Assembly (NCBI GenBank): GCA_010015675.1
Contig: ML976984.1
Span: 248,016 to 312,015, forward strand
Source: Byssothecium circinans
Lineage: Eukaryota; Ascomycota; Dothideomycetes; Pleosporales; Massarinaceae
Direction: 5' to 3'
Length of the DNA stretch: 64,000 nucleotides
The notes under the pieces were generated by a model. That model saw nothing but the letters and a program-made list of their open reading frames with translations. It was not told the origin of the DNA and did no database searches. Shown in pieces: positions 22,841 through 35,152 of the stretch (position 1 is the stretch's first letter; every line of letters starts with the position of its first letter). The position numbers and the translations under genes were made by a program.

Positions 22841-24054
22841 TGCCTTCCAGCTCGGCGACTTATGACGCGTGAGGACCTTTGCTCTTCACCTTGACAGGCA
22901 TACGAGGAGATAATGTCTGCTAGTCGGGGAGTAGACCGCGTTGCCAGGCGGTCTGAAGGTCCAATGACGTGGCTAGAACGAGCGCTTCTTTATCTAACAT
23001 GTTTGCCCTGCCACAAGGTTTCAGGCAGCTTCAAGGGTTCCCCCATGATTCGATGCCTCGGGTAGAGTATCAGGGCGGTAGTGATGATTTGGGTGACCGT
23101 GGCGCTGCTTGAAAAGTGAGGCACAGCCTCGTTACTTCCATATAAAGTGACCCTGCCAGTCAACAACCATCTCAAATACCCTATAGCCTCCTTCACCCTC
23201 CATGTCCACTACGACTCACTCCGTAATTATCAATGAGCCAAATCGCTCAAGCATCTTTCGGCTTCTGCAGATGGTTGCCTAGCGGATGCATATGCGTCTC
23301 ATCCTTCGCCCAACCACGATGCCGAATGCGGACAGGAAATTGGCACAGAAGCAGCTTGATAAGCTGTTCTCTATTCATTGATCATATTGCGCTTACCGTA
23401 CTGAACTAGTCTGCTGTAGCCATGGAGGATCAGGCAGATGCTCCCGGAGGTTCCTCTGGATCGGCACGCGGCTGGCCCTAGGAACGGAAGACTGGAGCAG
23501 CCGACATTCGGCAAAGCTGCAATGCCGTCACTGTATTGATGGGCAGTAATACTCCATAACGCAATGCGCTCGTTGCAACTGTGCCACCCACCGACGTCTA
23601 CTCGGACCTTCTAAATTGGTTCCGCCTCCAGCTCTTTTCTACCCCTCCGTTCATCTCCAGCTGCATCCGCCACGCATTAAATCTTGGTTGAAAGACGGTA
23701 AAAGTTTTCAGAGAGGAATTGGGGGCCAAAACAGAATCGCACCGAGAGGAAAATCGTGAAGAGAAGGGAAGACAGCGGCAGATACGGTGCAGCATCATAC
23801 AGGGTTTTCGTCGGATAATCGATTGGTTTGTGGCGGTTTGCCTGTTCTGCTGCTGCTGCTGAACACGTCAAAGCCGCTGGGCAACCCTCACTTTCGCAGA
23901 CGCACACGCTGCTCTCAACACCAGACGGCTCTCCCCCTTCAGCCTTGTTGCTGATCCGCCTTTTGATTTTCCATTTTTTGCCATCGAAGAATGCGTCTGC
24001 TGTAGCCCTCTCATCGGTTGAATCATCTCCTCCTAAGCTATCACACCATTTACG
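22841..24054. promoter_or_regulatory. Intergenic, upstream region of the 616-residue gene
   Basis: This 1.2-kb region lies between two plus-strand genes. Pyrimidine-rich DNA (TTTTGATTTTCCATTTTTTG and CTCCTCC stretches) precedes the start at 24055, as in a fungal promoter. A 19-codon ATG frame near 23421 ends quickly. No RNA gene is recognised. Confidence 0.45.
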
Positions 24055-26299
24055 ATGGCGGATTGGAGGCTCCTAGACTACGCCAAGGCCGCAGAGGATG
24101 CCGCGTCTGGTTTGTCCGTCTTCATCAGCGAGATCCCAGAGTATTCCAAGGATATCACTGGAAATATTGCTGAGCTGTTTGCCATCTCGAGCGCCCTTCG
24201 CACGCTACACGAGGACCTGGCCCTTAATCGCTATGGGAGATATTCAGGCCGGATCTTGAGGGATCTCGACGTGTGTCTCCCTAGCCTCGAATTCACTCTG
24301 GACGATGTGACCAACATGTTCAGCAAGTCCAAGCGGAAGCAGCGACAAGCTCCCGGGGCATTCCCTGGTACCCCGCCATACGCTCAGATTTGGGAGGACG
24401 CCTGTGCCGAACTGAAGAGTCAAGGGATCAGTCTACCTGCGCGTCTTGGGATGTATCGGACCTATCTACAGGGCATGTCCGATACTTTGAAAGGGTAGGT
24501 CGTCATTGAAGTTCTGGATTAGCAATGCCTAACAGGAGCAGTGAGGAAGAAGAAGACGAGGTAGACCACGTTCGATCTCGCCTCGGGAAGCTCGTAAAGA
24601 AGCAGGAGCCTATAGCCGACTACTTTCGCAGACTGGCAGTTGACCCTCGTCAACACGGTAAGAAAATCCTGTTCACTGCTCCCTTATTCGGATTCTGGAC
24701 ATATCAATATCCCCTGTGGAAGAGTGGCCAAGTTCATTCTCATCCCTGCTGTTACAGGACAGTCTCAATTGGGGCCATACTCTCGCGACTTACGTGCCCG
24801 TCCAATCCAATTCCCCTACACAAGAGAGATGCTGACCCATGTGATTCAGCTCCCCGACCATCCCGTACGCCGCAGCCGTATCCTCCACCACCTTCTCGAC
24901 CGCATTATGAGCGCAATACAACATATCCAATCAATCAACCTGGACATGGGCACTATGCCGCCTCTCCCCCTCTACCTCCGCGCTCGCCAGCTCCTCGGCC
25001 GCATTATGATCGTCATGTTTCATATCCAACATATCATAATGGATATGCTCATCCACCTCCTCCGCCTCCCCCACCACCGCCGCCACCACCACCACCACCA
25101 CGATCGCCCGTTTACGGCATCGGCAATATACCATTCATCCCACCAATGGTTCCCGACGTGCCTCATTCGCCAACGATATCGACTGCTTCTTCACAAACGC
25201 ACTCTACGCACTCGAATGATTCCGCTGGACCTGTTGCTCATTGGGCTATGAGGATTTTTGACGGCAGACACTCATCTACGCCGTTCCAAACCCTCGGACA
25301 AGCGTGAGTGCTACAATATATGCTTGATGAGTTAACTGTACTGATGTTGATAGTACAAAATGTCTCGGTAGAGATGAGCCGCAAGCAATCGAACTCTTGG
25401 ACAACGACGGATTCCAGAAAGTGCTCGAGCTGTATGTACCCTTCGAGGCTAATCAAGAAGATGCTAATATTCTGCAGACCCTTTGAAGCGACTAATGTTT
25501 GGGTCAGGCTATACTGGAGGGCCGAGGACAACCGTTCGCGTATACTCTTCCTCACCCTAGACCCGAATGGGCGGAGAATGAGGTACTGCCTACCTCTTAC
25601 AGGATTGAAGTTCCTGCGCACGGAGTCTTGTCTACAGCTATGCCGAGTAAATCGTCAAGATGGGCAGCTTGACCTCTGGGCTAACCTGAGGTTCACACTT
25701 TACGAAAGTATGCAGTTTTCCTTCCACCCGACTAGACAAAACTGACACGTCCAGGAATGGTGCTTCTGTACTGCACGATGACAGCAATGAAGCGGCAAGA
25801 TAACGTGCCGACCGCTGCAGGCTTGGAGGATTTCTTCCAACCCGGTGAGAAGGAAGAGTTCGGAGGGTAAGCTACCTATCGTATGTGCCGTCAACATTAA
25901 TTACATTCTGACACATACAAGCGAGATCCAGGATGACCGCTACCTCCATGCCTTCCGCATTTTCCGCGACAAAGACTCAGGCTGCGTACGATTTGAAGCC
26001 ACCCCTCGACGCGGCCCCCTCAAGACGATCCCGATCTGGACAGCTTTTGTCACGCAGTATATCGGACAAAGAAACTGGATGAAGCGTGTCGGACCTTGCA
26101 CAATTCAGTTTCGCGAGTTGCATCCGTATATGTTTTGTGAGGGGTACAGGTTGACAAAGGGGTCTTCGGGGAAGTATCTGTTGACTTTCACTACGCCTGA
26201 AGGTATGCGTTGCCCCTTGTTGTGAATGAGACGGTGCTGATGAACGCCATAGATACGAGAGATTTTATGGATATGTTCCATCGCATTCGGACTCGATGA
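24055..26299 (+). CDS. Conserved fungal protein of unknown function with proline-rich linker
   Basis: Eight exons join in consistent phase: 24055-24494, 24536-24657, 24763-25303, 25354-25431, 25478-25707, 25755-25866, 25922-26202 and 26253-26299, giving 616 residues. The N-terminal ~150 residues are helical (MADWRLLDYAKAAEDAASGL ... EIPEYSKDITGNIAELFAIS), like the N-terminal helical modules of fungal signalling proteins. An acidic joint follows, then a Pro/Tyr-rich linker with a near-repeat (RPHYERNTTYP / RPHYDRHVSYP) and a 16-Pro run. The C-terminal ~300 residues look folded (WVRLYWRAEDNRSRILFLTL, LHAFRIFRDKDSGCVRFEAT, GQRNWMKRVGPCTIQF, YLLTFTTPEDTRDFMDMF). I do not recognise the family. The second intron is 105 nt with no in-frame stop, so it could be retained. 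Confidence 0.75.
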
Positions 26300-26941
26300 T
26301 CATGCGTTTGTCTGAACTATCCTGGTACAACCAAGCTCACAAAAACGCTCTTCCTTTGATTGTTATCGTGTTTCACTTTTGCACTCCTTGTTTCTTTTGT
26401 ATGCTGGTTTAGGGCCGCTGGAAATGGTTGCTCTTCTGCTTTGAATTCGCGCGGAAAAGAATGCTCATACTACGACTGAACGAAAGGTTATGACGGTACG
26501 ATTGAACGATCTGATGAAGGGGAGGACGGTGTGCATTTTTATGATATACCCCTCTCAGCACGCTTTTTTGGTTTGTCTGTTGGGGAATGTAATGTGCTTG
26601 TTCACTTGCTTGCTTGTGCGGTCTTCGCTTTGAGCTATTCAGACAGCTGATATACAACGATATTTGGTATGCGGATTCCCATACTTCCAGATGCTCGCTC
26701 TATGGAATTTCGATCCAAATACTGTCGCGCCAAGTGTCAATCCCAATGCGGCTAGAGGCATAGCGGGGCTAGTCTCTTTTTCATCCGTGCGTACCAAATC
26801 CAAAATTTCCTAGCGCCGACAACACCAATCGCGCAACCCTAGAGCGAGGAAGCCTCTCTGCCCTTCCGCCTCAAGCCTTCCCTCCCTCCCCTCCACCTTT
26901 ACTTCTTCTCTCGACTCTCATCCCTCATTCGGCTCGCAATC
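26300..26941. promoter_or_regulatory. Intergenic, promoter region of the PRMT gene
   Basis: This 642-bp region lies between tandem plus-strand genes. The last ~80 bp before 26942 are strongly pyrimidine-rich (CCCTCCCTCCCCTCCACC type), a usual fungal 5' leader. A CGCGCAAC motif and CCAATC (about 26828) precede it. No gene is seen. Confidence 0.45.
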
Positions 26942-28275
<1,334 letters not shown>

Positions 28276-28831
28276 CGCACGAATGCCCGGCTGGACATCT
28301 CCTCGACAACAGGCTAGAAGAAGCCGGTATCGGTCTTCCTCTCAACGGAAACGATGCGCGAGAGTGCACGCAGTAATTATTACCTACTTAGACGGCGTTG
28401 GATTTTGATCCGGGTCTTGGTCGGGATGAATATACTAAAAGTTAGACTGCATTGCGAAATGGGACTTGCAGTCTTGGTGTCAAAGACGCGGACGGCATCA
28501 AAATTACATCTAGGGTAGCATTTCATGACTTATGAACGAAGGGACCAAGTCCAACGATTGGGAATTCCTCCCCTATACGACGCTTGCCACGCACTTCACT
28601 TTAAAATCTCATGTGTCTTTTCATGAATGAATGGAGTGAAGGAGATGGAAATACCTCACTAATATTACCCAGGTCAATATGTACACCCCGTTACGCTAAC
28701 CAAAACATCCCAAACCAAACACCGTTCATGCGTTCATAACATCATGATCGTCGTTACCCAAAACCCCCAGTCCAAGACCCAAGACGAAGAACAAGAAGAA
28801 GAAGGAAGGAAGGGCGGAATCAAAAAGCCCA
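28276..28831. other. Convergent 3' intergenic region
   Basis: This 556-bp region lies between tail-to-tail PRMT and kinesin genes. AT-rich stretches and AAAATC runs fit poly(A) regions. Just before 28832 there is a GAAGAA-type purine run. No gene is seen. Confidence 0.45.
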
Positions 28832-31193
28832 CTAATCCTCCAACCCCAACCCCAACCCGCCCTCAGGATCCTCCCACCTCTTCGCCTTAAGCACCCTCAT
28901 CTTCTTAACCGGACTCGAACTCCTCGCCGCGCCCTCCCTCTCCTTAACCTCCAACCTCTTCCTCAAAACCTCATTCTCCCTCTCCAGTTCCTCGACCCTC
29001 TCCCTCAACCCAGGATCCGGGTCCTCGAACACCTTGACCTCACCCTGCTTGATCTGCGCCTTGGTCGCCTTGATAACGACATCGATCTTGTTATCGAGAT
29101 GCGTCTGCTGGTTACCCAGTTCGTTGTCCAGCGCAGCCTGCCAGCGGCGCCGCTCGCTCTCCACCGCCGTCTCCGTGTACGCGAAGCACTCGTCGCGGAT
29201 CTCGGCTTCGAGATCCGCCATGTGGTCCTCCGCGGCGCGCCAGGAAGCTTCTGCCGCTTTGCGGCGGGCGGTTTCCTCGGCGAGGCGCAGGGCGAAGACT
29301 TCGATTTCGGAGCTCAGGCGCGCGATTTCCGTGTTGCTAGATTCGAGCTCTTCGAGAATCGCGGACGGGGTCGTGCGGCCCGACGATGTGCCTGTGGAGT
29401 TTGCTTTTGAGTGGCCGGAGGCCAAGGCGCCGGAGAGGATTGTGGAGGTTGTGGAGGGGATGCGCGGGACGGTTACTTCTCGGGCGAGGGCCGAGTAGCG
29501 GAGGATTTGTGAGGTTGCATTGAAGTCGCCCTTTGGGTCCGCGTTGACTATCATTATGGATTTTTGGGGGTGGTGGTGGTGATGTGTTGTTTGGCGCGTG
29601 GCGGACGGGAAGGAGTTGGAGAAGAGGAGTTCGGTTAGTTTGCATTGGCGGAAAGGGACGATGTTCTGGAGGGCGGTAAGTATGTGGTGGTGGGGATGGG
29701 ATGGGATGGTGGTGGGAGGACGTACCTTTGAGCCGCCTTGGTTGTCGGACTGCATTTGCATGCACTGGCCGAGATACATGAGGGACTCGTTGATCTTGCC
29801 TGCTTCTGCTAGAGTCTCGCCAGCTGTCTTTGCGTTGCGCGCTCGCTCAGATCCGGCCAAGTCCACGATACTAAGCGTGCTGCTTGACCATGGGCCTTTG
29901 CGCTGTGCGTCGCGCTTCTTGACTTCCATGCAAAAGAAGCCGTGGCTTCGAGAGCTCACGGCATTGCTGCCTGTGCCTGCAACCTTGCGCTCTACCAGCC
30001 CTGTCTCGAGAACCATGAGAGCTTCTTCGAAACTACCGCAGATGATCTTGGTCAGACCGGCAACGACCTTCCGATCGGGGCTCTGTTCTGTGCTCTTGAA
30101 CAACAACGCTCGGCGCTTCACGGTAGGATGGCGGTTCTTCGTCGCGCTACCGCTCAGAAGATCGAAGATGCGGTCGTTGTACACTTCGTACATGGAGATG
30201 ACGATAGCGTACTCTGCGCTCATATCGATGGGGATCTCGACATGGCTCATGCTCGGCGACTGGGGAAGAGTGGAGGGTCTAGGGATCTTGTTCGATCGCG
30301 AGCCGCCGTTCGTCAGGAAAGAACTACAATCCTTTTTCTCTGGTGAGCTTGCGATCTTTGCTGCAGCCATAGACCGAGTAATGCTGGTGAGAGCCCCCGT
30401 GACAGGTCGAATGGAATGAATGCCGGCACTGGGCCGAGAAGGAAATGTAGACTGAAGAGCCTTGTACAGATCGTCTCCACGAGGGAGGTGAGTTGGCGAA
30501 GAAGACGCGGACAAAAGAGAGTTAGATAAGGAAATTTAGGGGGATGGAAATTGAAAGGGGCTTACAGGTAGCGGCGTGTTGGCTCGTGAGTAGCGCTCGG
30601 ATTGGTTGTCGCCGTACATGGAGTCTAGGAAGGCGGTTGCCGTGAACATGTTTGCTTCGGATACATCTGCGGCGGCTAGAGATGAGAATGCAGGGGCGCC
30701 GTAGAAAGACTGTACGAGCTGCTCGCCGGTGCTCTGGAAGAGGACTTCGAGAGCCATCTGGGTTAGACCGCGCTGCGATTTCGTTCCGAGGATAGTGTGG
30801 CTCTGTGTTAGAGTTAGTAGACTGATCGGTACAAGGCATGTTGCCATATCGTCCTACCTTTCCGGAGCCGGTAACTCCCAGCGTCGCAATCAATCCATCC
30901 CGCCCATGATGTCCCCGCGAGCCCAGCACACCCTCAATCATTGGCACAACCCCAATTCCATCGAACAAGTCCATTTGCCTCGCATCCTCCTCAAAGACCT
31001 TAGTGAAGGCGAAGCGCTCTACGGCACGCTTTCGTTTGTCATCTGTAGGAGGCTTGATTGTAATATGTGTCGGGTGGCTGTCTTGGATCTCTTCGACAGT
31101 GAGGAAGCGCTCATTGCCAGCGTTCGACGGGCGCAGACGTAGATAGACGTCGAAGAGCGAGCTCGACGGCCGCGGCGGGGGTTCCATAGTCAT
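28832..31193 (-). CDS. Kinesin motor protein, kinesin-6-like
   Basis: Starts MTMEPPPRPSSSLFDVYLRL at 31193; at least three introns. Motor landmarks in order: VYLRLRP, P-loop GVTGSGKSHT (split by intron 1), YAIVISMYEVYNDRIFDLLS, switch I region NAVSSRSHGFF, switch II STLSIVDLAGSERA, GKINESLMYLGQC and FRQCKLTELLFSNSF. Between the P-loop and the NDRIFDLL strand there is a large extra segment (about 150-180 residues, Ser/Pro/Ala-rich). A long insertion at this place is typical of kinesin-6 motors (MKLP/KIF20/Klp9), which act in anaphase spindle midzones and cytokinesis. A coiled coil follows (ARLSSEIEVFALRLAEETAR ... ELERENEVLRKRLEVKERE), then a short basic C-terminus. The exact second splice site (between about 30,460 and 30,570) is uncertain. 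Confidence 0.85.
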
Positions 31194-31477
31194 ATCTTTT
31201 ATCTTATGTTTTTCTGTGTAGATGGTGTTTGGGTTGTGGATGGTGGTTGTATGCAATGGAGTAATGATTTTGGTGCACGAGCGCTTCTGTTTACGCTAGG
31301 TCCGCTCTGGCGGTTGCTGAGGTAACCACGGTAACCTTACAAGTTTCCCCCACCCCATTATACTTCTTCCACCTCACTTTGCTTCGGATGACGAACTCTT
31401 ACTTGTAGATGATTAATTATTTTCAGCCGTACGCTAAGCCTTACGTACCGGGTTGTATCTATTCAATTGAATCCGGG

Positions 31478-31999
31478 ATGATTCTTCTCGGGCGTGTCGC
31501 GCACGCGCATAACGTGATCACGCGTTTGCGGTCCACTCAACATCAGGTTCAACCTTGCAGCATCGACCTACCTTCAAGAAAGTGCAAAAATATACCTTCT
31601 CCGGCGCGATAGACTCCGAAAATACCCACTTGAAGATAGCCGTCACTATAGAGATTCCCTGCACCAAGGCGCCGTACAATAAAGCTTCCAATGATTACGT
31701 CGATCTCAGATGCGGACCTTACATTGTCGAGTTCACCGAAACTGAGGACATGCCACTTAATCTTATGGGACAGATATTAATCCGCAGCTCTCTGTTTGTT
31801 TGGCGGCTCGTGTTCATGCCGGCCGGTGTCATAGATAGGCGGATACAAAGGCGCTGTGGGCGCGATGCTGCAGGTGGTTAATCCGGATGGATTGCGGTTG
31901 ATGAGGGATTCAAAGCTTGCACAGATGGTGTTTTATCAGATGAGTGAGCCTGTGGAGGAGGATTATGGTGGAGTGTATCAGGGATGCACGTTTGTGTGA
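31478..31999 (+). pseudogene. dCTP deaminase/dUTPase-like (DCD fold) pseudogene with two frameshifts
   Basis: Three consecutive frames together give one recognisable DCD-family protein. Frame one (from ATG 31478): MILLGRVAHAHNVITRLRST then QHQVQPCSIDL. Frame two (from about 31571): KKVQKYTFSGAIDSENTHLK ... LRCGPYIVEFTE ... GQILIRSSLF ... MPAGVID. Frame three (from about 31838): GYKGAVGAMLQVVNPDGLRL ... KLAQMVFYQMSEPVE and a terminal GGVYQG motif, to TGA 31997-31999. The frame changes once near 31570 (one base missing) and once near 31838 (one base extra). QVQPCSIDL, RSSLF and the GxxG loop are conserved family positions. No stop lies inside the segments, so decay is recent or the shifts are sequence errors. 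It is divergent from the kinesin gene. Confidence 0.7.
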
Positions 32000-32248
32000 C
32001 AGATGGGATGGTTCTGAACTACGTTGCTGAGGATATTTTTTGTATTATGCATACACCACGCCATTCCGACGGAATATCCCCAGCCGAATGGTGACAACTT
32101 TCACAGACAAGACAGCCAAGCTGGGTCATTGGACTTTCTAATCTAGATCCCTTCCCCGCGTTGCCGTGCCGTACAGGCGGCGTAGCCATCAAACGGCGCG
32201 TAACCCACGTTGCCGTCGTCGAGCTCTTGAAAATTTGTCCACTTTACA

Positions 32249-34087
32249 ATGACTCACTTTTTACGCCGCCTGGAGGTAATTCTGAGAACGTCAGAGGACT
32301 ACTACGCAAACATGGCGCAGAACGCCCAATCGTCGTCCCTAATAGGAGTCAGCCTTCTTGTCGGGCTCGCTACTCTCTGCACCACCATGTTTGTGAAGCT
32401 TTATCGCGCTCGTATGGTATTGATAGAAAGACGACGCAGAGGTCTGGTAAGCATTTCCAATTCCTAACGCTCCTTCTAAGTCAACGATTGAACTGACCTG
32501 TCACTCGCAGCCCGTGGCGCCAGGTCACTCATTCCTGTTCGGACATCTCCTCTACCTCAAGCGGTACTTGGATCGCATTCCTAAAGATGCACACTACCAA
32601 TATGCCTTTGGCCAGATTGGTACAGAGAATTTCCCTGAAACCGGAGCCTGCTACATCGACTTGTGGCCAATGACCGGAATCACACTACTCATCATTTCTC
32701 CTAAGATTGGTACGCAAGTAACACAAACCAATCCGCGCTTGAACTGCAACCGTCCGAAACTGCTGTCGAGATTCTTTCTACCCATCACTGGTGGGCCGTC
32801 GATGTTCGATGTCAATGAAGCAGCTTGGAAGCCCTGGCGCGCCGTGTTCAACAAGGGCTTTCATAGTGATCACATCAATTCGCTTGTACCGGGAATGGTA
32901 GAGGAAGTCTCAGTGTACGCTGATACTCTTCGTTCCGCTGCTAAGGAGGGCGAAATGATCTTCCTGGAGCCCATCACGCTTCGCTTCATGATCGATGTGA
33001 TTGGTAAAACTATTCTGTACGTGTATCTTTATATTTCCGCATTTTGCCAGTGACTAACTTCAAATGTAGTAATTCCTCCTTGGGATCTCAAAACGGCTAC
33101 AACGCACTCGCAGACGGCATGCTGAGTCAAATCCAATGGTGGCACAATGCAAACAACGAACTCAACCCACTCGCGAACCTCAACTTCGTGCGTGCCTTCA
33201 TGCAATGGAAGAACGGCCGCCAGATGAACCAGTACATCGGAACTGAGCTGGACGAGCGATACGAAGAGTATAAAACAAACCCAAACAACGCTCGTAGTGT
33301 GTCTGTGATTGACTTGGTCCTGCGTGCGTATCTTTCAGGCCCGTACAAATCTTCGTCGCCGCCAGCCAGACTCGATAACGAATTCCGCGCCCTTGCTATC
33401 CGCCAGATCCGCCTGTTTGTTTTTGCTGGACATGACTCAACGGCAAGTTCCATATGCTACATTTTCCATACGCTGTCGAAGCATCCAGAAGTGCTTGCTC
33501 GCTTGCGCAAGGAGCACGACGAAGTACTCGGACCCGACCCAGCAGCAGCAGCGTCGAATATTTCCGAAAATCCTCGCCTCGTCAATAGTCTAAACTACAC
33601 TCTCGCCGTCATCAAGGAAGCCATGCGCCTGTTCCCACCAGCCGGTGCATCCCGAGACGGCGAGCCCGGTGTCAACGTCACAGATGACGCCGGTAACTCA
33701 TGCCCAACGGACGACACCATTCTATGGATTCTTCATGGAGAGGTCCACCAATGGGAAAAGTATTGGGTTCGAGGGGCCGAGTTCCTTCCAGAACGCTGGA
33801 TGGTGCCCGCCGACCACGAATTACACCCAATACCGGGAACCTGGCGTCCATTTGAGGTTGGACCCCGCAACTGCATCGCGCAGGCAATGGTGCTGGTGGA
33901 GTTGCGTGTCGTGTTGGCTTGTTTAGCCCGAGCGTTTGATGTCAAGCCGGCGTACGAGGAGTGGGATGAGAAGTGCGGAGCTAAAGGAAATAGATTGGTG
34001 AATGGAGAGCGTGCGTATCAGATTGAGAAGGGTGCTGCGCATCCGGCGGGTGGGTATCCGTGCCGTGTGACGCTTGTTAAGGGTTGA
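32249..34087 (+). CDS. Cytochrome P450 monooxygenase
   Basis: Exons 32249-32446, 32511-33016 and 33070-34087 (introns 64 and 53 nt) give 573 residues. An ATG at 32312 (MAQNAQSSSLIGVSLLVGLA) would put the membrane helix at the very N-terminus and may be the true start. It has an N-terminal anchor, PVAPGHSFLFGHL, the C-helix WKPWRAVFNKGF, and the I-helix oxygen-binding FAGHDSTASSICYIFH. The ExxR pair lies in KEAMRLFPPAG, followed by FLPERW and the haem loop FEVGPRNCIAQ with its cysteine. The residue two after the cysteine is Ala rather than the common Gly. The I-helix and haem-loop style recalls the CYP59/StcS group of secondary-metabolism enzymes, but no other pathway genes are adjacent, so the substrate is unknown. 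Endoplasmic reticulum location follows from the anchor. Confidence 0.92.
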
Positions 34088-34900
34088 GCTTTTGTAATCT
34101 GGGCCTTGAGTGCTTCTGTATAGCGATTGCGGAAGAGGAATTACTGGACAATGAGCTTTGGTCTGGATCAGGTCCTCAAAACTAGCTGGTATTACCAACA
34201 CTGCCCAACTGTCAAGAGTATAATTACTGCCTCATCCATTTTCTCGTCCTCCCATATTCTGCCAAAATAACAACATGCCTTATCAATAAGACAGATTGCC
34301 TTTATATAATAAAGACATGGGTCTTTTCTCTGCGAAGGGGTCTTTCCAACAGTAACAATACAGTCGAATGCAAAGATAATGCTCACCCTATGCTGCCAAA
34401 CAGAAGCTAACTGTCAAGAAGATTCTGTCCCTCGACCTACATCCTCCGCCTGCTATTCCACAATACCTTGCCAAGCCTTCTCATCACTTTTATCATTCCA
34501 TTTCCCTTTCCCCCGCATTAACAACTCCGCCATCTTTGGCAGGCTCCAATCTTGTACCCGCGCCTATCATCATCCACCGCAAAATCACGATTTCGATTGT
34601 AGAACCGATATAGCGGAACATCAAAGATAGCGAGCAGTTTCGCCATGGAGAAGCTAAGGTGTTTCCGATGTCAACATTCTAGCAACACAACAGTTCGTTT
34701 ATGCATCAACTCAACCATGTCTGGCAGAAGAAGCGATGCCGAATCGTTTCAAAGTTGGCACTTGTTTACATTTTTTCTTGTTAACTTTAACACTTCCATT
34801 ATTATCCTGTTCATTTCCATAGATCCAAATCTTCAATGACGCGGAAGAAAGGACATAGCAGACAGGTAAGCCGAGGTTGTTCAGATCACGTGACAATTCC

Positions 34901-34912
34901 GTACCATGGTAC
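34901..34912. repeat. 12-bp palindrome GTACCATGGTAC
   Basis: Perfect palindrome with the core TACCATGGTA that recurs at 35085, 44934 and 50617. It lies 15 bp after a CACGTG box. Confidence 0.6.
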
Positions 34913-35082
34913 GTTAGTCAGCTGCCCCTGCATACTCGCGCGCACGGGTGGAGTCGGAATCACGTTTTTCGCCACCCTCTCTGATAGACACATTTCTCAG
35001 ATAATCGTTAGGGCCTTATTGGTTCGCTGGGGGTGAGATTTGCACGTGATTCTGACTTCAGCTGTATCCACTACGCTCCGCG

Positions 35083-35096
35083 AGTACCATGGTACT
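35083..35096. repeat. 14-bp palindrome AGTACCATGGTACT
   Basis: Perfect palindrome with the recurring core TACCATGGTA, 57 bp upstream of the Ras-like start codon and 183 bp from the copy at 34901. Confidence 0.6.
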
Positions 35097-35152
35097 GAGC
35101 GGCGCAGTCGCAGAGCGTTTTTTCACTCACCATCTGCATCTGCTTGAGCCAC

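Larger units (their letters stand above)
34088..35152. promoter_or_regulatory. Intergenic region with two perfect TACCATGGTA palindromes
   Basis: This 1.07-kb region separates the P450 from the Ras-like gene. It holds a 12-bp palindrome GTACCATGGTAC at 34901-34912 and a 14-bp palindrome AGTACCATGGTACT at 35083-35096. CACGTG motifs lie near 34888 (ATCACGTGAC) and 35043 (GCACGTGATT). No gene-like frame is seen; the left half is AT-richer. Confidence 0.55.

Noticed and set aside
31194..31477. A shared promoter element between the kinesin and the dUTPase-like pseudogene.
   Set aside because: The 284-bp spacer must contain both upstream regions, but no specific motif could be supported.
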